Source of the DNA: Helichrysum umbraculigerum
Taxonomy: Eukaryota; Streptophyta; Magnoliopsida; Asterales; Asteraceae
Direction of reading: 5' to 3'
Length of the DNA stretch: 64,000 bases
Assembly (NCBI GenBank): GCA_949592205.1
Contig: CATIUR010000002.1
Span: 132,816,090 to 132,880,089 of the forward strand
Numbering within the stretch: position 1 is the first letter of the stretch; the number at the start of each line of letters is the position of its first letter. Made by a program: the position numbers and the translations under genes. The notes beneath the pieces are model-generated. The model was not told where the DNA came from. It did no database searches and saw only the letters and a program-made list of their open reading frames with translations. Positions 41,863-53,227 of the stretch are shown here, in pieces.

Positions 41863-44344
41863 AGAAGCATTGGAAAAGCTGAGCTACACAGTTTATTTCA
41901 ATGGCTTAAATTCAAGAAAACCAGGAAACCTCAGAGTGAAGAAAGGGGTATTTTATATTGTGGAAAATAAATTCCAAATTCCCTTTATATATGCCCTTGA
42001 TATGAATGACAGTGATGGTATCCAGATGTTGCTAGGGTGTAATTTCATAAGAGCTATGAAAGGAGGACTCAGGATTGAAGGAAATGAAGTCACACTCTAC
42101 AAAAAGTAAACCAAGATTAACACTACTCCAGCAGAGATTGTCTGTAAAGCACTCCCTGAACTTGACATGGATGAAGAAGAATATTATTCAATCAATGAGA
42201 TAGTATTTTTCTCAGAGGAAGTAAAGCAATTTCAAAAAGAGCTTCAGCCAGTAATCCAGAAGTTGAAAGAGTAAGGTTATATTGGTGAAGAACCATTAAA
42301 GCACTGGAGAAAGAATGGTGAATCATGTGAATTGGAAATCATAAATCCAGATGTCACAATCTAGGATCAACCACTTAAGCATGTAACTCCAGCTATGGAA
42401 GAATCCTTTAAGAAGCATGTCGATACACTTCTCAAATTGGGAGTTAATCGATTAAGCAAAAGTTGCCATAGAACAATGGCAATGATTGTTCAATCAGGAA
42501 CATCGGTTGATCCAAAAACTGGTAAAGAAATTCGTGGAAAAGAAAGAATGGTCTTTAACTATAAGACACTCAATGACAATACCTATAAGGATCAGTATAC
42601 TCTCCCAGGTATAAATACTATCCTTAAAAGGGTTGGGAATGCAAAAATCTTTTCTAAGTTTGATCTGAAGTCAGGATTTCATCAAGTGGCCATGGCCGAA
42701 GAATCTATTCCATGGACCGCATTTGTAGTCCCAGGAGGACTATATGAGTGGCTAGTTATGCCATTCGGGCTTAAAAATGCACTTCAAAGAAAAATGGATA
42801 AGTGTTTTAAAGGGACAGAAAGCTTCATTGCAGTATATATTGATGATATACTGGTTTTTTCAGAAAATATACATGACCATATGAAACATGTAAAGGAGAT
42901 GTTACAAAAATGCAAAGATAATGGTCTTATATTATCTGAAAACAAAATGAAGATTGCTACAACAAAAATTGATTTTTTAGGAGCAACAATTGGTGAAGGG
43001 AAATTGAAACTTCAAGAGCATATCATCAAGAAAATTGTTGATTTTTATGAAACAAAACTTAAAACAAAAGCGGGGCTCAGATCTTTCTTAGGAATTCTCA
43101 ATTATGCAAGACCATATATTCCTAAGTTACGAATTCTTCTGGGACCATTATATCAAAAAACAATTGCTCATGGTGATAAAAGGCTTAAAAGCAATGATTA
43201 TAAGATAATCAGAGAAATCAAGGAAAAGGTCCAAGCATTGCCGGATCTCGAAATTGCACCAGAAGATTCCTATGTAGTGCTTGAAATAGATGGATGCATG
43301 GAAGGATGGGGAGGCGTATGTAAATGGAAAAAGAATAAAGGAGACTTTAAGGTGACAGAAATAGTTTGTGCATATACCAATGGAAAGTTTGATAACTTCC
43401 AATCAACCATAGATGCTGAAATCAACGCATGTATTAATACATTGGAAAAGCTCAAAATTCATTACCTGGACAAGAAGGAAATAACCCTAAGAACATACTG
43501 TCAAGCTATTATTAGTTTTTACAATAAAACGAATAGTAATAAATCATCAAGGGTTGGATGGCTAAAATTCATGGATGCTTTAACAGGAACAAGAGTAAAA
43601 ATCAATATTGAACATATTGATGGCAAGAATGATACTCTTGCAGACACCTTATCCAGGCTTGCTAATATTTGTGTGGAAGAATGTACAGATATGGAAGTAG
43701 CAGCCAAGGTATCAATTATCCAGGAAGCCATCATGGAGATAGGGAAGAAAGGAAGGTTGCTGAATATTGCCTCGACTCATACAAACGACAACTTGCAGAA
43801 ATATTACCAGAAAATTTCACTCCTCTCCCAAAATTTATTAGAAGAACAGTGGAATATACTGAACCAGGTGAAGAATACAAGCGAGTGCAACAAGAAGCCA
43901 ACACTACACCAATCCTCATGGACTCGGCTAGCTCACTACAACATGTGGCAAGAGAATTGGAACTCGGAGCAGCAAGAGATGCAGTCAAAGCAATGCAACA
44001 TTTACAGGCCATTATCCAGTACAAGGCCCAAATTTGCAAAGGAAAGTCCACCAAAGATAATTACTGGAGTGACCAATGGCCCAATGTTCAGGCCCAAAAC
44101 AGAGAAACAAAAAGAATCTTGTTAGACTTGGAGACCCTTGCCCAACAACTTGGAAAATAAATCATCTGAAGCCCAACTTCTGGAAAATGACATCACTAAT
44201 CTAGAAGATGACACAACTAAACGTCAGATTTACAAGTGGGAGATGTCATTTCCTTTTTGTGAGTGGGATAGTGGGACAACGACTTTCACGATTGATAAAA
44301 GTCTGCATGAAGACAATTTTCTTTTCAGGCGTGTGCGACTTTAA
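41863..44344 (+). pseudogene. Badnavirus copy B, protease end, RT, RNase H and C-terminus (part 3)
   Basis: Protease remainder at 41863-42109 (stop where others have Leu), then further stops to 42395. The frame is open from there to 44125 (576 codons) over RT and RNase H. The catalytic YIDD is at 42836-42847. A nine-base in-frame deletion at about 42782 removes residues after KNA. RNase H has LEIDGCMEGWGGVC and ends near DTLSRLANIC. The tail frame stops at a TAG at 44123-44125 and continues open at 44138-44344. This is the longest RT/RNase H frame on the plus strand here. Confidence 0.88.
43669..44160 (+). CDS. Overlapping frame at the ORF3 3' end, copy B
   Basis: 163 codons, open without interruption, in a different frame from the polyprotein. 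The start is near MCGRMYRYGSSSQ and the end at AQQLGK, where a TAA replaces a GAA so that the last three residues are lost. A cognate frame is present in copies A, C and E. It has helix-rich, low-complexity-free composition. Function unknown; it could be an accessory protein or an alternative polyprotein end. Confidence 0.45.
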   Translation: MCGRMYRYGSSSQGINYPGSHHGDREERKVAEYCLDSYKRQLAEILPENFTPLPKFIRRTVEYTEPGEEYKRVQQEANTTPILMDSASSLQHVARELELGAARDAVKAMQHLQAIIQYKAQICKGKSTKDNYWSDQWPNVQAQNRETKRILLDLETLAQQLGK

Positions 44345-44987
44345 TAACGTGTGGACCAATGTATATTAATGGAATCAATAATGGACATCAGTGGCAAATA
44401 TAGTGCCGTCCAGCTGTTTGCTTTAGGTGCGAATATTCTTAGCATTATGCTTTAATACTTCGCCTATATATAATCTCTATGTTTGTATTGTAAGAAAATC
44501 AACCCATCACTACAACAATCACCACCACAACCATTGAAATATCTTCCGTTGCAATAATAATATTAAGGTGTGTTTAAGTAATTAAAGTTTATACTTTGTC
44601 CTTTTTACTTAAATTGGGAAAACCTGTATTTGGTATCAGAGCTTGTAAACAAAGTTTTATGAGCTCTATCATGTTCATGGAAGGCTAATCACCTTCTTGT
44701 ATTCAGGATTCAAGGGAAGGTATGATCTCTATTAAGTCCATGAGAAATTTTATATCAAATTATATTTAGTAAAATTTTTCCTAGTAAGCTTCCTTTGAAA
44801 AACAAATTGAAATTCTAAAAATGTTTTAAAATATTTGTTTTGGCAAAAGAATTCCGAGTAGTACCTAGGAAATAAAGGGGAACCCAGTAATGTGAGTCAA
44901 AATATGCTTTCAAAACTAATAGGAATTTATCAGTTTTCTAAGTAAAAGGAAATTGAAACATGCGAAAAAGTTTTCTACTTATAATCT
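44345..44987 (+). promoter_or_regulatory. Badnavirus intergenic region, copy B
   Basis: Complete promoter/leader between the ORF3 end and ORF1, with a TATA box at 44465-44473 and the tRNA-Met primer site TGGTATCAGAGC at 44631-44642. Its presence between ORF3 and a following ORF1 shows that copy B continues into a second genome round, a head-to-tail arrangement as read from a circular or concatemeric viral form. Confidence 0.88.
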
Positions 44988-45452
44988 ATGAGCAATAGAT
45001 TTGAACAATCCATCTTGGACTGGTATGATCATTCCCGAACTGCAAATCTTGAATACATTAATTTTCCTGAAAAAGCAAAAATCACAAATAGCGATTTAGA
45101 ACATAATATTTCTGTTATATATGATCGTCTTTTATTATTGTCAAAAGTATCTCTAAAGAATTTTCATCAAATTGAAAAAACACATAAAGAATTGTTAGAA
45201 AAGTTAGAATCTTGCAACGAATTATATAACAAAAACCATATCGAAAATACCAAAAACCTTAGACAAATATCTCAAGAAATCCAAGAATCGAAACCTCTTA
45301 CGAAGAAACAGGTTCAAGAACTTGTTCTTGAAATTGCTGAACAACGAAAGCTGGTCGAACAAGAAGCCCTCGGGCTTAGTGAAGATCTCAATCAAAAGGT
45401 TAAGAAGGTTGAATATCTCATTGAAGAGGTAAAAACCTTGATCATTTCATGA
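44988..45452 (+). CDS. Badnavirus ORF1 protein, copy B (intact)
   Basis: 154 residues, same start and ATGA-overlapped stop as in copy A. It differs at a handful of residues (for example HKELL for QKELL, and IENTKNL for KENTKNL). The charged helical region is conserved. Confidence 0.87.
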   Translation: MSNRFEQSILDWYDHSRTANLEYINFPEKAKITNSDLEHNISVIYDRLLLLSKVSLKNFHQIEKTHKELLEKLESCNELYNKNHIENTKNLRQISQEIQESKPLTKKQVQELVLEIAEQRKLVEQEALGLSEDLNQKVKKVEYLIEEVKTLIIS

Positions 45453-45862
45453 GCATAGCAACTGCTCGAATAAACCCGGAATATCAAGAAGCAGTTCAAG
45501 CAAACGAGTATATAGAGTCACCTGCAGTTGGCTTTGCAATACCTGCAGACTACAAGGGAGGAGTAGCTGGTAGTAATTCTGCTATTATCAAGCAAAATAA
45601 TACTATTATTTATTTGCTCACTAAACAAAGCCAAAAGCTCACTGAACTTGAAGAGAAGTGTGAAAAGATCAGTCAGAACCTTAAGGAAATAGGGAAAAGA
45701 GAACAACTTCCAACTGATTTAGAAAGTTCAATCTCTAGTCTTTCAAAGAAGCTTGACTCTCAAACACTTGGAACAAAAGTAACAAGCGCATCTGAAGGTC
45801 CTATTTATTTCTACAAAGATCCCAAAAGGATTTTTGAAGAAGAACGAAAGAAGTTAAAATGA
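45449..45862 (+). CDS. Badnavirus ORF2 protein, copy B (intact)
   Basis: 137 residues with the same ATGA coupling to ORF1 and ORF3. Substitutions relative to copy A are few (ANEYIESPAVG for ATEYTESPAVG). The leucine-rich helix and basic end are kept. Confidence 0.86.
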   Translation: MSIATARINPEYQEAVQANEYIESPAVGFAIPADYKGGVAGSNSAIIKQNNTIIYLLTKQSQKLTELEEKCEKISQNLKEIGKREQLPTDLESSISSLSKKLDSQTLGTKVTSASEGPIYFYKDPKRIFEEERKKLK

Positions 45863-47366
45863 GAAGACCAGAAGTTTTAGGCGGAACAAGTAGGATTGAT
45901 GAATTACCTACTCAAGAAGACCAGATTCGAGATTACAATCGAATCTACAGAGCAAGATTTGTTGCTAATCGAACGTTTAATCGAAGAAATTACAACAGAA
46001 GCCTTGAATCAAGAATAAATCCAGATCAACAACTGGACTTATCAAGACAAAGACGAGCAAGACTAGTACCTGCAGAAGTGTTGTATCAAGCACAACAAAG
46101 TACAACAAGACATAGTGTTTATCAACACTATTCTGAGCAAAGAATCAGATGTGTAGATGGTGATCAAAATAATTTGCAACTCTGTAACGAGAGGAGCCAC
46201 AGAGAATTAAGAACAGCTGGTTATGAGCATATCCATATTGGGCTCATTATGATTCGAATACATGCTCTACACAGAAGAGAAGCAGGCACAAACGCGTTAG
46301 TTGTTCTTAGGGATACACGCTGGAATGATGATATATAGGAACAATGGAAATTGATTTGTCTACTGGAACGCAACTTGTTTACATGGCACCAGACATGATG
46401 ACAAGTATTAATTATTTCTATAATCACATAGAAATTGCTGTACAAACTCATGGGTATGAAGGTTGGCAAGGAGGGGAGAGCAACCTCCTTATTACAAGAG
46501 CTATGATTGGAAGACTAACCAACACCAGCTATGTTGGTTTCAGATACAACGTACAACATGTTGCAGATTACTTAGCATCCAACGGTCTTATAGCAATACC
46601 AGGTTACAAAGTAAGTACAGTTGAATTGGAAGGAAAAAGCTGGCATCTCAAGCCAACCACATCAAACGCTATAAGAGTCCCTAGTAGAGTTGCTGTATCT
46701 AATAGGCTGGATGGATCTATTAGCCTGCGATTCAATTCATATCGAGAAAGGCCAAATAATGCAGTGCGTTACTCGGTAGATGAACGAGACAGAGAGATAC
46801 CTGAAGATGATGATGAAGAAGAATTGATAAACATTTGCATACAAAGTGATCATAATCCTTTTGATCCATTTTGTAACTGCAATTCCTGCTTAGAAGAAGA
46901 AAGAAGAATAAAACAGGAACCTCTTAATCGTGTAAAACCATCACCAAAGTCTCGCCCAAGAATCAAAAGCAACTGGTCTACCCTAGGAGAACCATCGGGA
47001 AAATTTGACTACTATGTACATTATGGAGTAGTCAATCCAATAACCCCGATTGAAGAAGTTATATGTACTGGCTGGGGAGAAGAATTTGAAGATGAGAATC
47101 AAACTCCAACAAAAATTTTAGTCGAAGGATCTGAAGATATTATTCAAAATAATCCAAATGAAAATTTTGAATATCTTCAAGATTTCACAACAGCTGTCAC
47201 ACAAGAAGAATGGATAAATCCATTCTCCCATACGCATGGTGGGAAGGAAGAATCAATTTTTACAGCATCAGAAAGTAGTCCAGATCCAGAAGCAGAAGCA
47301 GAGTTTGATTACCCAAAGTTAAGACAACTTGAAGAGGCAGTTAGAAAGCAAGAACAGGAACAATAT
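45859..47366 (+). pseudogene. ORF3 polyprotein N-terminal part, copy B
   Basis: Movement-protein region in two pieces: 45859-46338, then from 46344, separated by a seven-base deletion near 46333. The second piece carries GESNLLITRAMIGRLTNT, the acidic linker and the Cys patch up to RKQEQEQY. It then breaks off at 47366, where the sequence jumps back to viral leader DNA. The coat-protein core is absent from this end. Confidence 0.86.
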
Positions 47367-48247
47367 CTTAATTAAAGTTTATACTTTGTAGTTTTTACTT
47401 AAATTGGGAAAACCTGTATTTGGTATCAGAGCTTGTAAACGAAGTTTTATGAGCTCTATCATGTTCATGGAAGGCTAATCACCTTCTTGTATTCAGGATA
47501 CAAGGGAAGGTATGATCTCTATTAAGTCCATGAGAAATTTTATATCAAATTATATTTAGTAAATATTTTCCTAGTAAACTTCCTTTGAAAAACAAATTGA
47601 AATTCTAAAAATGTTTTAAAATATTTGTTTTGGCAAAAGAATTCCGAGTAGTACCCAGGAAATAAAGGGGAACCCAGTAACGTGAGTCAAAATATGTTTT
47701 CAAAACTAATAGGAATTTATCAGTTTTCTAAGTAAAAGGAAATTGAAACATGCGAAAAAGTTTTCTACTTATAATCTATGAGCAATAGATTTAAACAATC
47801 CATCTTGGACTGGTATGATCATTCCCGAACTGCAAATCTTGAATACATTAATTTTCCTGAAAAAGCAAAAATCACAAATAGCGATTTAGAACATAATATT
47901 TCTGTTATATATGATCGTCTTTTATTATTGTCAAAAGTATCTCTAAAGAATTTTCATCAAATTGAAAAAACACAAAAAGAATTGTTAGAAAATCCAAGAA
48001 TCGAAACCTCTTACGAAGAAACAGGTTCAAGAACTTGTTCCTGAAATTGCTGAACAACCAAAGCTGGATAGTGGGACAACGACTTTCAAGATTGATAAAA
48101 GTCTGCATGAAGACAATTTGCTTTTCAGGCGTGCGCGACTTTAATAACGTGTGGACCAATGAATATTAATGGAATCAATAATGGACATCAGTGGCAAATA
48201 TAGTGTCATCCAACTGTTTGCTTTAGGTGCGAATATTCTTAGCATTA
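47367..48247 (+). pseudogene. Rearranged badnavirus pieces: leader, ORF1 fragment, ORF3 end, promoter part
   Basis: Leader DNA with a primer site (47421-47432) leads to an ORF1 start at 47778. ORF1 has an internal deletion near 47990 that shifts its frame (open to 48044). At about 48065 it joins the very end of ORF3, then intergenic DNA to 48247, cut just before the TATA box. There the sequence switches strand into copy C. At least three breakpoints are packed into 880 bases. Confidence 0.85.
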
Positions 48248-48477
48248 AACACACCTTAATATTATTATTGCAACGAAAGATATTACAATGGTTGTGGTGG
48301 TGATTGTTGTAGTGATGGGTTGATTTTCTTACAATACAAACATAGAGATTATATATAGGCGAAGTATCAAAGCATAATGCTAAGAATATTCGCACCTAAA
48401 GCAAACAGCTGGACGGCACTATATTTGCCACTTATGTCCATTATTGATTCCATTAATATACATTGGTCCACACGTTA
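48248..48477 (-). promoter_or_regulatory. Badnavirus intergenic region, right copy of C
   Basis: Downstream intergenic DNA of copy C with a TATA box at 48349-48357. Together with plus-strand DNA at 48067-48247 it makes a head-to-head inverted repeat whose spacer contains this TATA box. Confidence 0.82.
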
Positions 48478-49924
48478 TTAGAGTCGCGCACGCCTGAAAA
48501 GCAAATTGTCTTCATGCAGACTTTTATCAATCGTGAAAGTCGTTGTCCCACTATCCCACTCACAAAAAGGAAATGACATCTCCCACTTGTAAATCTGACG
48601 TTTAGTTGCGTCATCTTCTAGATTAGTGATGTCATTTTCTAGAAGTTGGGCTTCAGATGATTTCTTTTCCAAGTTGTTGGGCAAGGGTCTCCAAGTCCAA
48701 CAAGATTCTTCGTGTTTCTCTGTTTTGGGCCTGAACATTGGGCCATTGGTCAGTCCAGTAATTATCTTTGGTGGACTTTCCTTTGCAAATTTGGGCCTTG
48801 TACTGGATAATGGCCTGTAAATGTTGCATTGCTTTGACTGCATCTCTTGCTGCTCCGAGTTCCAATTCTCTTGCCACATGTTGTAGTGAGCTAGCCGAGT
48901 CCATGAGGATTGGTGTAGTGTTGGCTTCTTGTTGCACTCGCTTGTATTCTTCACTTGGTTCAGTATATTCCACTGTTCTCCTAAAAAATTTTGGGAGAGG
49001 AGTGAAATCTTCTGGTAATATTTCTGCAAGGTGTAAAAATGTATGAGTCGAGGCAATATTCAGCAACCTTCCTTTCTTCCCTATCTCCATGATGGCTTCG
49101 TGGATAATTGATACCTTGGCTGCTACTTCCATATCTGTACATTCTGCCACACAAATATTAGCAAGCCTGGATAAGGTGTCTGCAATAGTATTATTCTTGC
49201 CATCAATATGGTCAATATTGATTTTTACTCCTGTTCCTGTTAAAGCATCCATGAATTTTAGCCATCTAACCCTTGATGATTTATTACTATTAGTTTTATT
49301 GTAAAAACTAATAATAGCTTGACAGTCTGTTCTTAGGGTTATTTCCTTCTTGTCCAGGTAATGAATTTTGAGCTTTTCCAATGTATTAATACATGCGTTG
49401 ATTTCAGCATCAATGGTTGATTGGAAGTTATCAAACTTTCCACTGTTATATGCACAAACTCTTTCTGTCACCTTAGAGTCTCCTTTATTCTTTTTCCATT
49501 TACATACGCCTCCCCATCCTTCCATGCATCCATCTATTTCAAGCACTACATAGGAATCTTCTAGTGCAATTTCGAGATCCGGCAATGCTTGGACCTTTTC
49601 CTTGATTTCTCTGATTATCTTGTAATCATTGCTTTTAAGCCTTTTATCACCATGAGCACTTGTTTTTTGATATAATGGTCCCAGAAGAATTCCTAACTTA
49701 GGAATATTTGGTCTTGCATAATTGAGAATTCCTAAGAAAGATCTGAGCCCTGCTTTTGTTTTAAGATTTGTTTCATCAAAATCAACAATTTTCTTGATGA
49801 TATGCTCTTGAAGTTTCAATTTCCCTTCACCAATTGTTGCTCCCAAAAAATCAATTTTTCCTGTAGCAATCTTCATTTTGTTTTCAGATAATATAAGACC
49901 ATTATCTTTGCATTTTTGTAACAT
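48478..49924 (-). pseudogene. ORF3 polyprotein: thumb, RNase H and C-terminus, copy C
   Basis: One frame runs 49924-48653: end of RT, the connection and RNase H (LEIDGCMEGWGGVC, then DTLSRLANIC). Near 49030 a short sequence change makes the polyprotein frame run directly into the overlapping accessory frame, ending in LAQQLGKEII. The ordinary polyprotein tail is open separately at 49056-48478. The fusion is peculiar to this copy. Confidence 0.83.
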
Positions 49925-51312
49925 CTCCTTTAAATGTTTCTTATGGTCATGTATATTTTTGAAAAAACCAGTATATCATCAATATATACTGCAATGAAGC
50001 TTTCTGACCCTTTAAAACACTTATCCATTTTTCTTTGAAAAACTGATGGTGCATTTTTAAGCCCGAATGGCATAACTAGCCACTCATATAGTCCTCCTGG
50101 GACTACGAATGCGGTCCATGGAATAGATTCTTCGGCCATGGCCACTTGATGAAATCCTGACTTCAGATCAAACTTAGAAAAGATTTTTGCATTCCCAACC
50201 CTTTTATGGATAGTATTTATACCTGGGAGAATATACTGATCCTTATAGGTATTGTCATTGAGTGTCTTATAGTTAAAGACCATTCGTTCATTTCCACGAA
50301 TTTCTTTACCAGTTTTTGGATCAACCGATGTTCCTGATTGAACAATCATTGCCATTATTCTATGGCGACTTTTGCTTGGTCGAATAACTCCCAATTTGAA
50401 AAGTGTATCGACATGCTTCTTAAAGGATTCTTCCATAGCTGGAGTTACATGCTTAAGTGGTTGATCCTGGATTGTGACATCTGGATTTATGATTTCCAAT
50501 TCACATAATTCACCATTCTTTCTCCAGTGCTTTAATGGTTCTTCACCAATATAACCTTGCTCTTTCAACTTCTGGATTACTGGCTGAAGCTCTTTTTGAA
50601 ATTGCTTTACTTCCTCTGAGAAAAACACTATCTCATTGATTGAATAATATTCTTCTTCATCCATGTCAAGTTTAGGGATTGCTTTACAGACAATCTCTGC
50701 TGCTGGAGTAGTGTTAATCTTGGTTAACTTTTTGTAGAGTGTGACTTCATTTCCTTCAATCCTGAGTCCTCCTTTCATAGCTCTTATGAAATTACACCCT
50801 AGCAACATCTGGATACCATCACTGTCATTCATATCAAGGGCATATATAAAGGGAATTTGGAATTTATTTTCCCCAATATAAAATACCCCTTTCTTCACTC
50901 TGAGGTTTCCTGGTTGTCTTGAATTTAAGCCATTGAAATAAACTGTGTAGCTCAGCTTTTCCAATGCTTCTTCTGGAATTACCTTTTTGTTGATGCAGCA
51001 TGTTGTTGCTCCCGTGTCAAGTATTGCTATAACACTGAAATTCTTTATTCCTGGTATTTCAAATTCAACCACCAGGCTATAAAGCCTATTTATTATCACC
51101 TTTTTGGGAACTGCTTGCTGATGCGAACTGTTTTTGAAATGTTCTGATTCAATTACAGCTCTAGCTAATTCTTCTATAGTAGGAAGTTCTTCTATTACAA
51201 CTTTCATCGTTTCTTCAAGATTAGGAAAATCTTGAGTACTATATATAGAATACTTTCCTTCTTCAGAGAATTGGCCTTTTTCAACAACAAGTCTTTCAAT
51301 TTCTTTTTCCAA
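49925..51312 (-). pseudogene. ORF3 polyprotein: protease and RT, copy C
   Basis: 460-codon open frame. The protease active site DTG is intact (51008-51018 region), and the RT runs through the catalytic YIDD (49975-49986) and ends at a one-base deletion near 49960. Upstream, a TAA near 51325 separates it from the coiled-coil part. With copy E it shares residue choices not found in A and B (HQQAVPKKV, FSVIAILDTG). Confidence 0.87.
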
Positions 51313-51330
51313 TTGAGCAGTTCTTAGCTT

Positions 51331-52335
51331 TTATGCTTCCTCTTTCTTGTCCATTTGTTGTTGTATAGACAAGATTCTTTGTTCATACTCTTTGCGAGTA
51401 TGTTCTAGTAATAGTGATGTCTGGTAATCTGTTTGTTCTTTGCTTCTTTTTAAACTTTTCACATATTCTTCCAATCCTATTACCATTTTCTTCAAGTTCT
51501 CTTGACCTTTTTCTTTCTCGAGCTCAAAAACTTTTTCTTCCTCTTGCCTTTTGTAATGCTCCATGGCTTGATCTTTAATCATCTGTTCCCATTCTTTTTG
51601 CTTCTGAAGTATCATTTCCTTTAGATACTTTATTTCCCAATCTTTTTCTGCATTACTGACGGTTTCCTGAGGATTGTTAAGCTTTGTTTCTGACTTCTGC
51701 TCATCATCTGGTCTTTTTACTATGATTGTTCTGTTGACATAGTATGGTGAACACAGGGCACATGCAGTTAACTAGCAATTTGTAGAATGAGTTCTTGACA
51801 TATCTGTTGTTCTGATTTTGCAAAAATGACAGAACACATAACTGGTCAACTCATTATCTTGCCAACTATGTTGACAGTTCTTCATTTCTTCGGTTAATTT
51901 TACCTCCGGCCTCCATGATCCTGCACCTTGCTCAATTTTCGGAATTTGTACAATGGGATCACTTATATGAAACATATATCCTGTTTGTTCATGGATATAC
52001 TGTTTATTAGTGACCACTTCTTCATCTTCATCACTTTCACTTTCATCATGATACCCATGTTGATACATCATGAAGATACTTTCTTGATGTGGAAATTCTT
52101 CCACCGATGTTTTTATATTCTGGGTAGTCATTCCTTGCTCTCCTTCAGATATGCTGCAGACACTTGAATCATCATTGTCTGCAGATACAATATCCCAATC
52201 TTCAGGAAGATCAAGTTCCTGAATCATAGCGGCTCTTTTAAGATCTCCTTTCTTGTTTCTGCAATCACGAGCAAAGTGTCCTTCCATTCCGCAAATAAAA
52301 CACTTACACTTCTTTACTTTGCCTCTATCAAATTG
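51331..52335 (-). pseudogene. ORF3 polyprotein: zinc finger, Cys cluster and coiled coil, copy C
   Basis: The CCHC knuckle and acidic segment are open at 52287-51772. A TAG at 51772-51774 lies inside the second Cys-rich cluster, where the other copies have a Lys codon. The coiled-coil region is open at 51615-51331. An altered A-run near 52350 also closes the frame between coat protein and zinc finger. Confidence 0.84.
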
Positions 52336-52639
52336 AAACTTTTTTTTAAAATACCTTTACATGTGACCCATGAGGCTTTCCTTTATAGCTTTTGGACTTT
52401 CTAATACCATACCTTTTGTTTGATTTATAATATCCAGGTATTGGTATTGTTGAACAAATCGATAAGTCCCTTAGCTCCTTCTGAAGTGCTGCTTTTATAC
52501 ACATCTCCTTGGTAAAAGAGTATATAAAATGAATTGCAGGTAGAACATCAGATTGTAACCCTGGGTACCTTTCTTTGAAAGCATGTTCTATTTCTTTTGA
52601 GAGAGATAAAGGGAGCTTTGTGAATAATTGCTCTGTTGT

Positions 52640-53227
52640 CTAAGGAAAATGCAACCTTCCTGATTTTGAAGCCAGATTTCTGAAATCATTCAGAAAATGC
52701 CAGAGATCCTTTGTGTTTTCACAAGTTAACCTTTGTAAGTTCCTGTACGCCTCATCTTGTTTATATGTTGATCCCTGATATGGGTCTTCAAGGAGAATTA
52801 TTCTTCTGACTTGAGAGGTGATGTTCTGAGGATCATCTGAAATAGCTATTAGGCGCTCATATTCTTCAAGATATGCCGTTCTCCATTGCTGCCACATTCG
52901 TTTTTCATTTTCTCCAAGGAGATTCTCGACATATAAAAGCTTTGCTTTATTATTGGTCCAGGTTTTCTCATTGAGTTTGTTAATGGTTATTGATTCCCAT
53001 CTCTGAATAACATATGTCCATGTACCAATGTCGATTGGTAGAACGAGCATTGCCCCAACTCCAGCATATGCTGGTGGTAAACTCCAATTCTGAGGGTAGT
53101 AAGTGCTAGCGAAATCTTCTTCTTTCTTGATACGAAAAGGTACCTGATGCTGTGGATGGCTGAGATTACTTGTACCGGTTCCTGGTAGATAGACTGCTGG
53201 TCCCATACCAGAGTCCTCAGGTGGCAT
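52640..53227 (-). pseudogene. ORF3 polyprotein: coat-protein core, copy C
   Basis: 195 codons from MPPEDSGMGPAVYLPGTG to a TAG at 52640-52642. That is the same nonsense codon that ends the coat protein of copy A, while copies B and E have Gln there. The core motif MWQQWRTAYLEEYERL is present. Confidence 0.86.
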
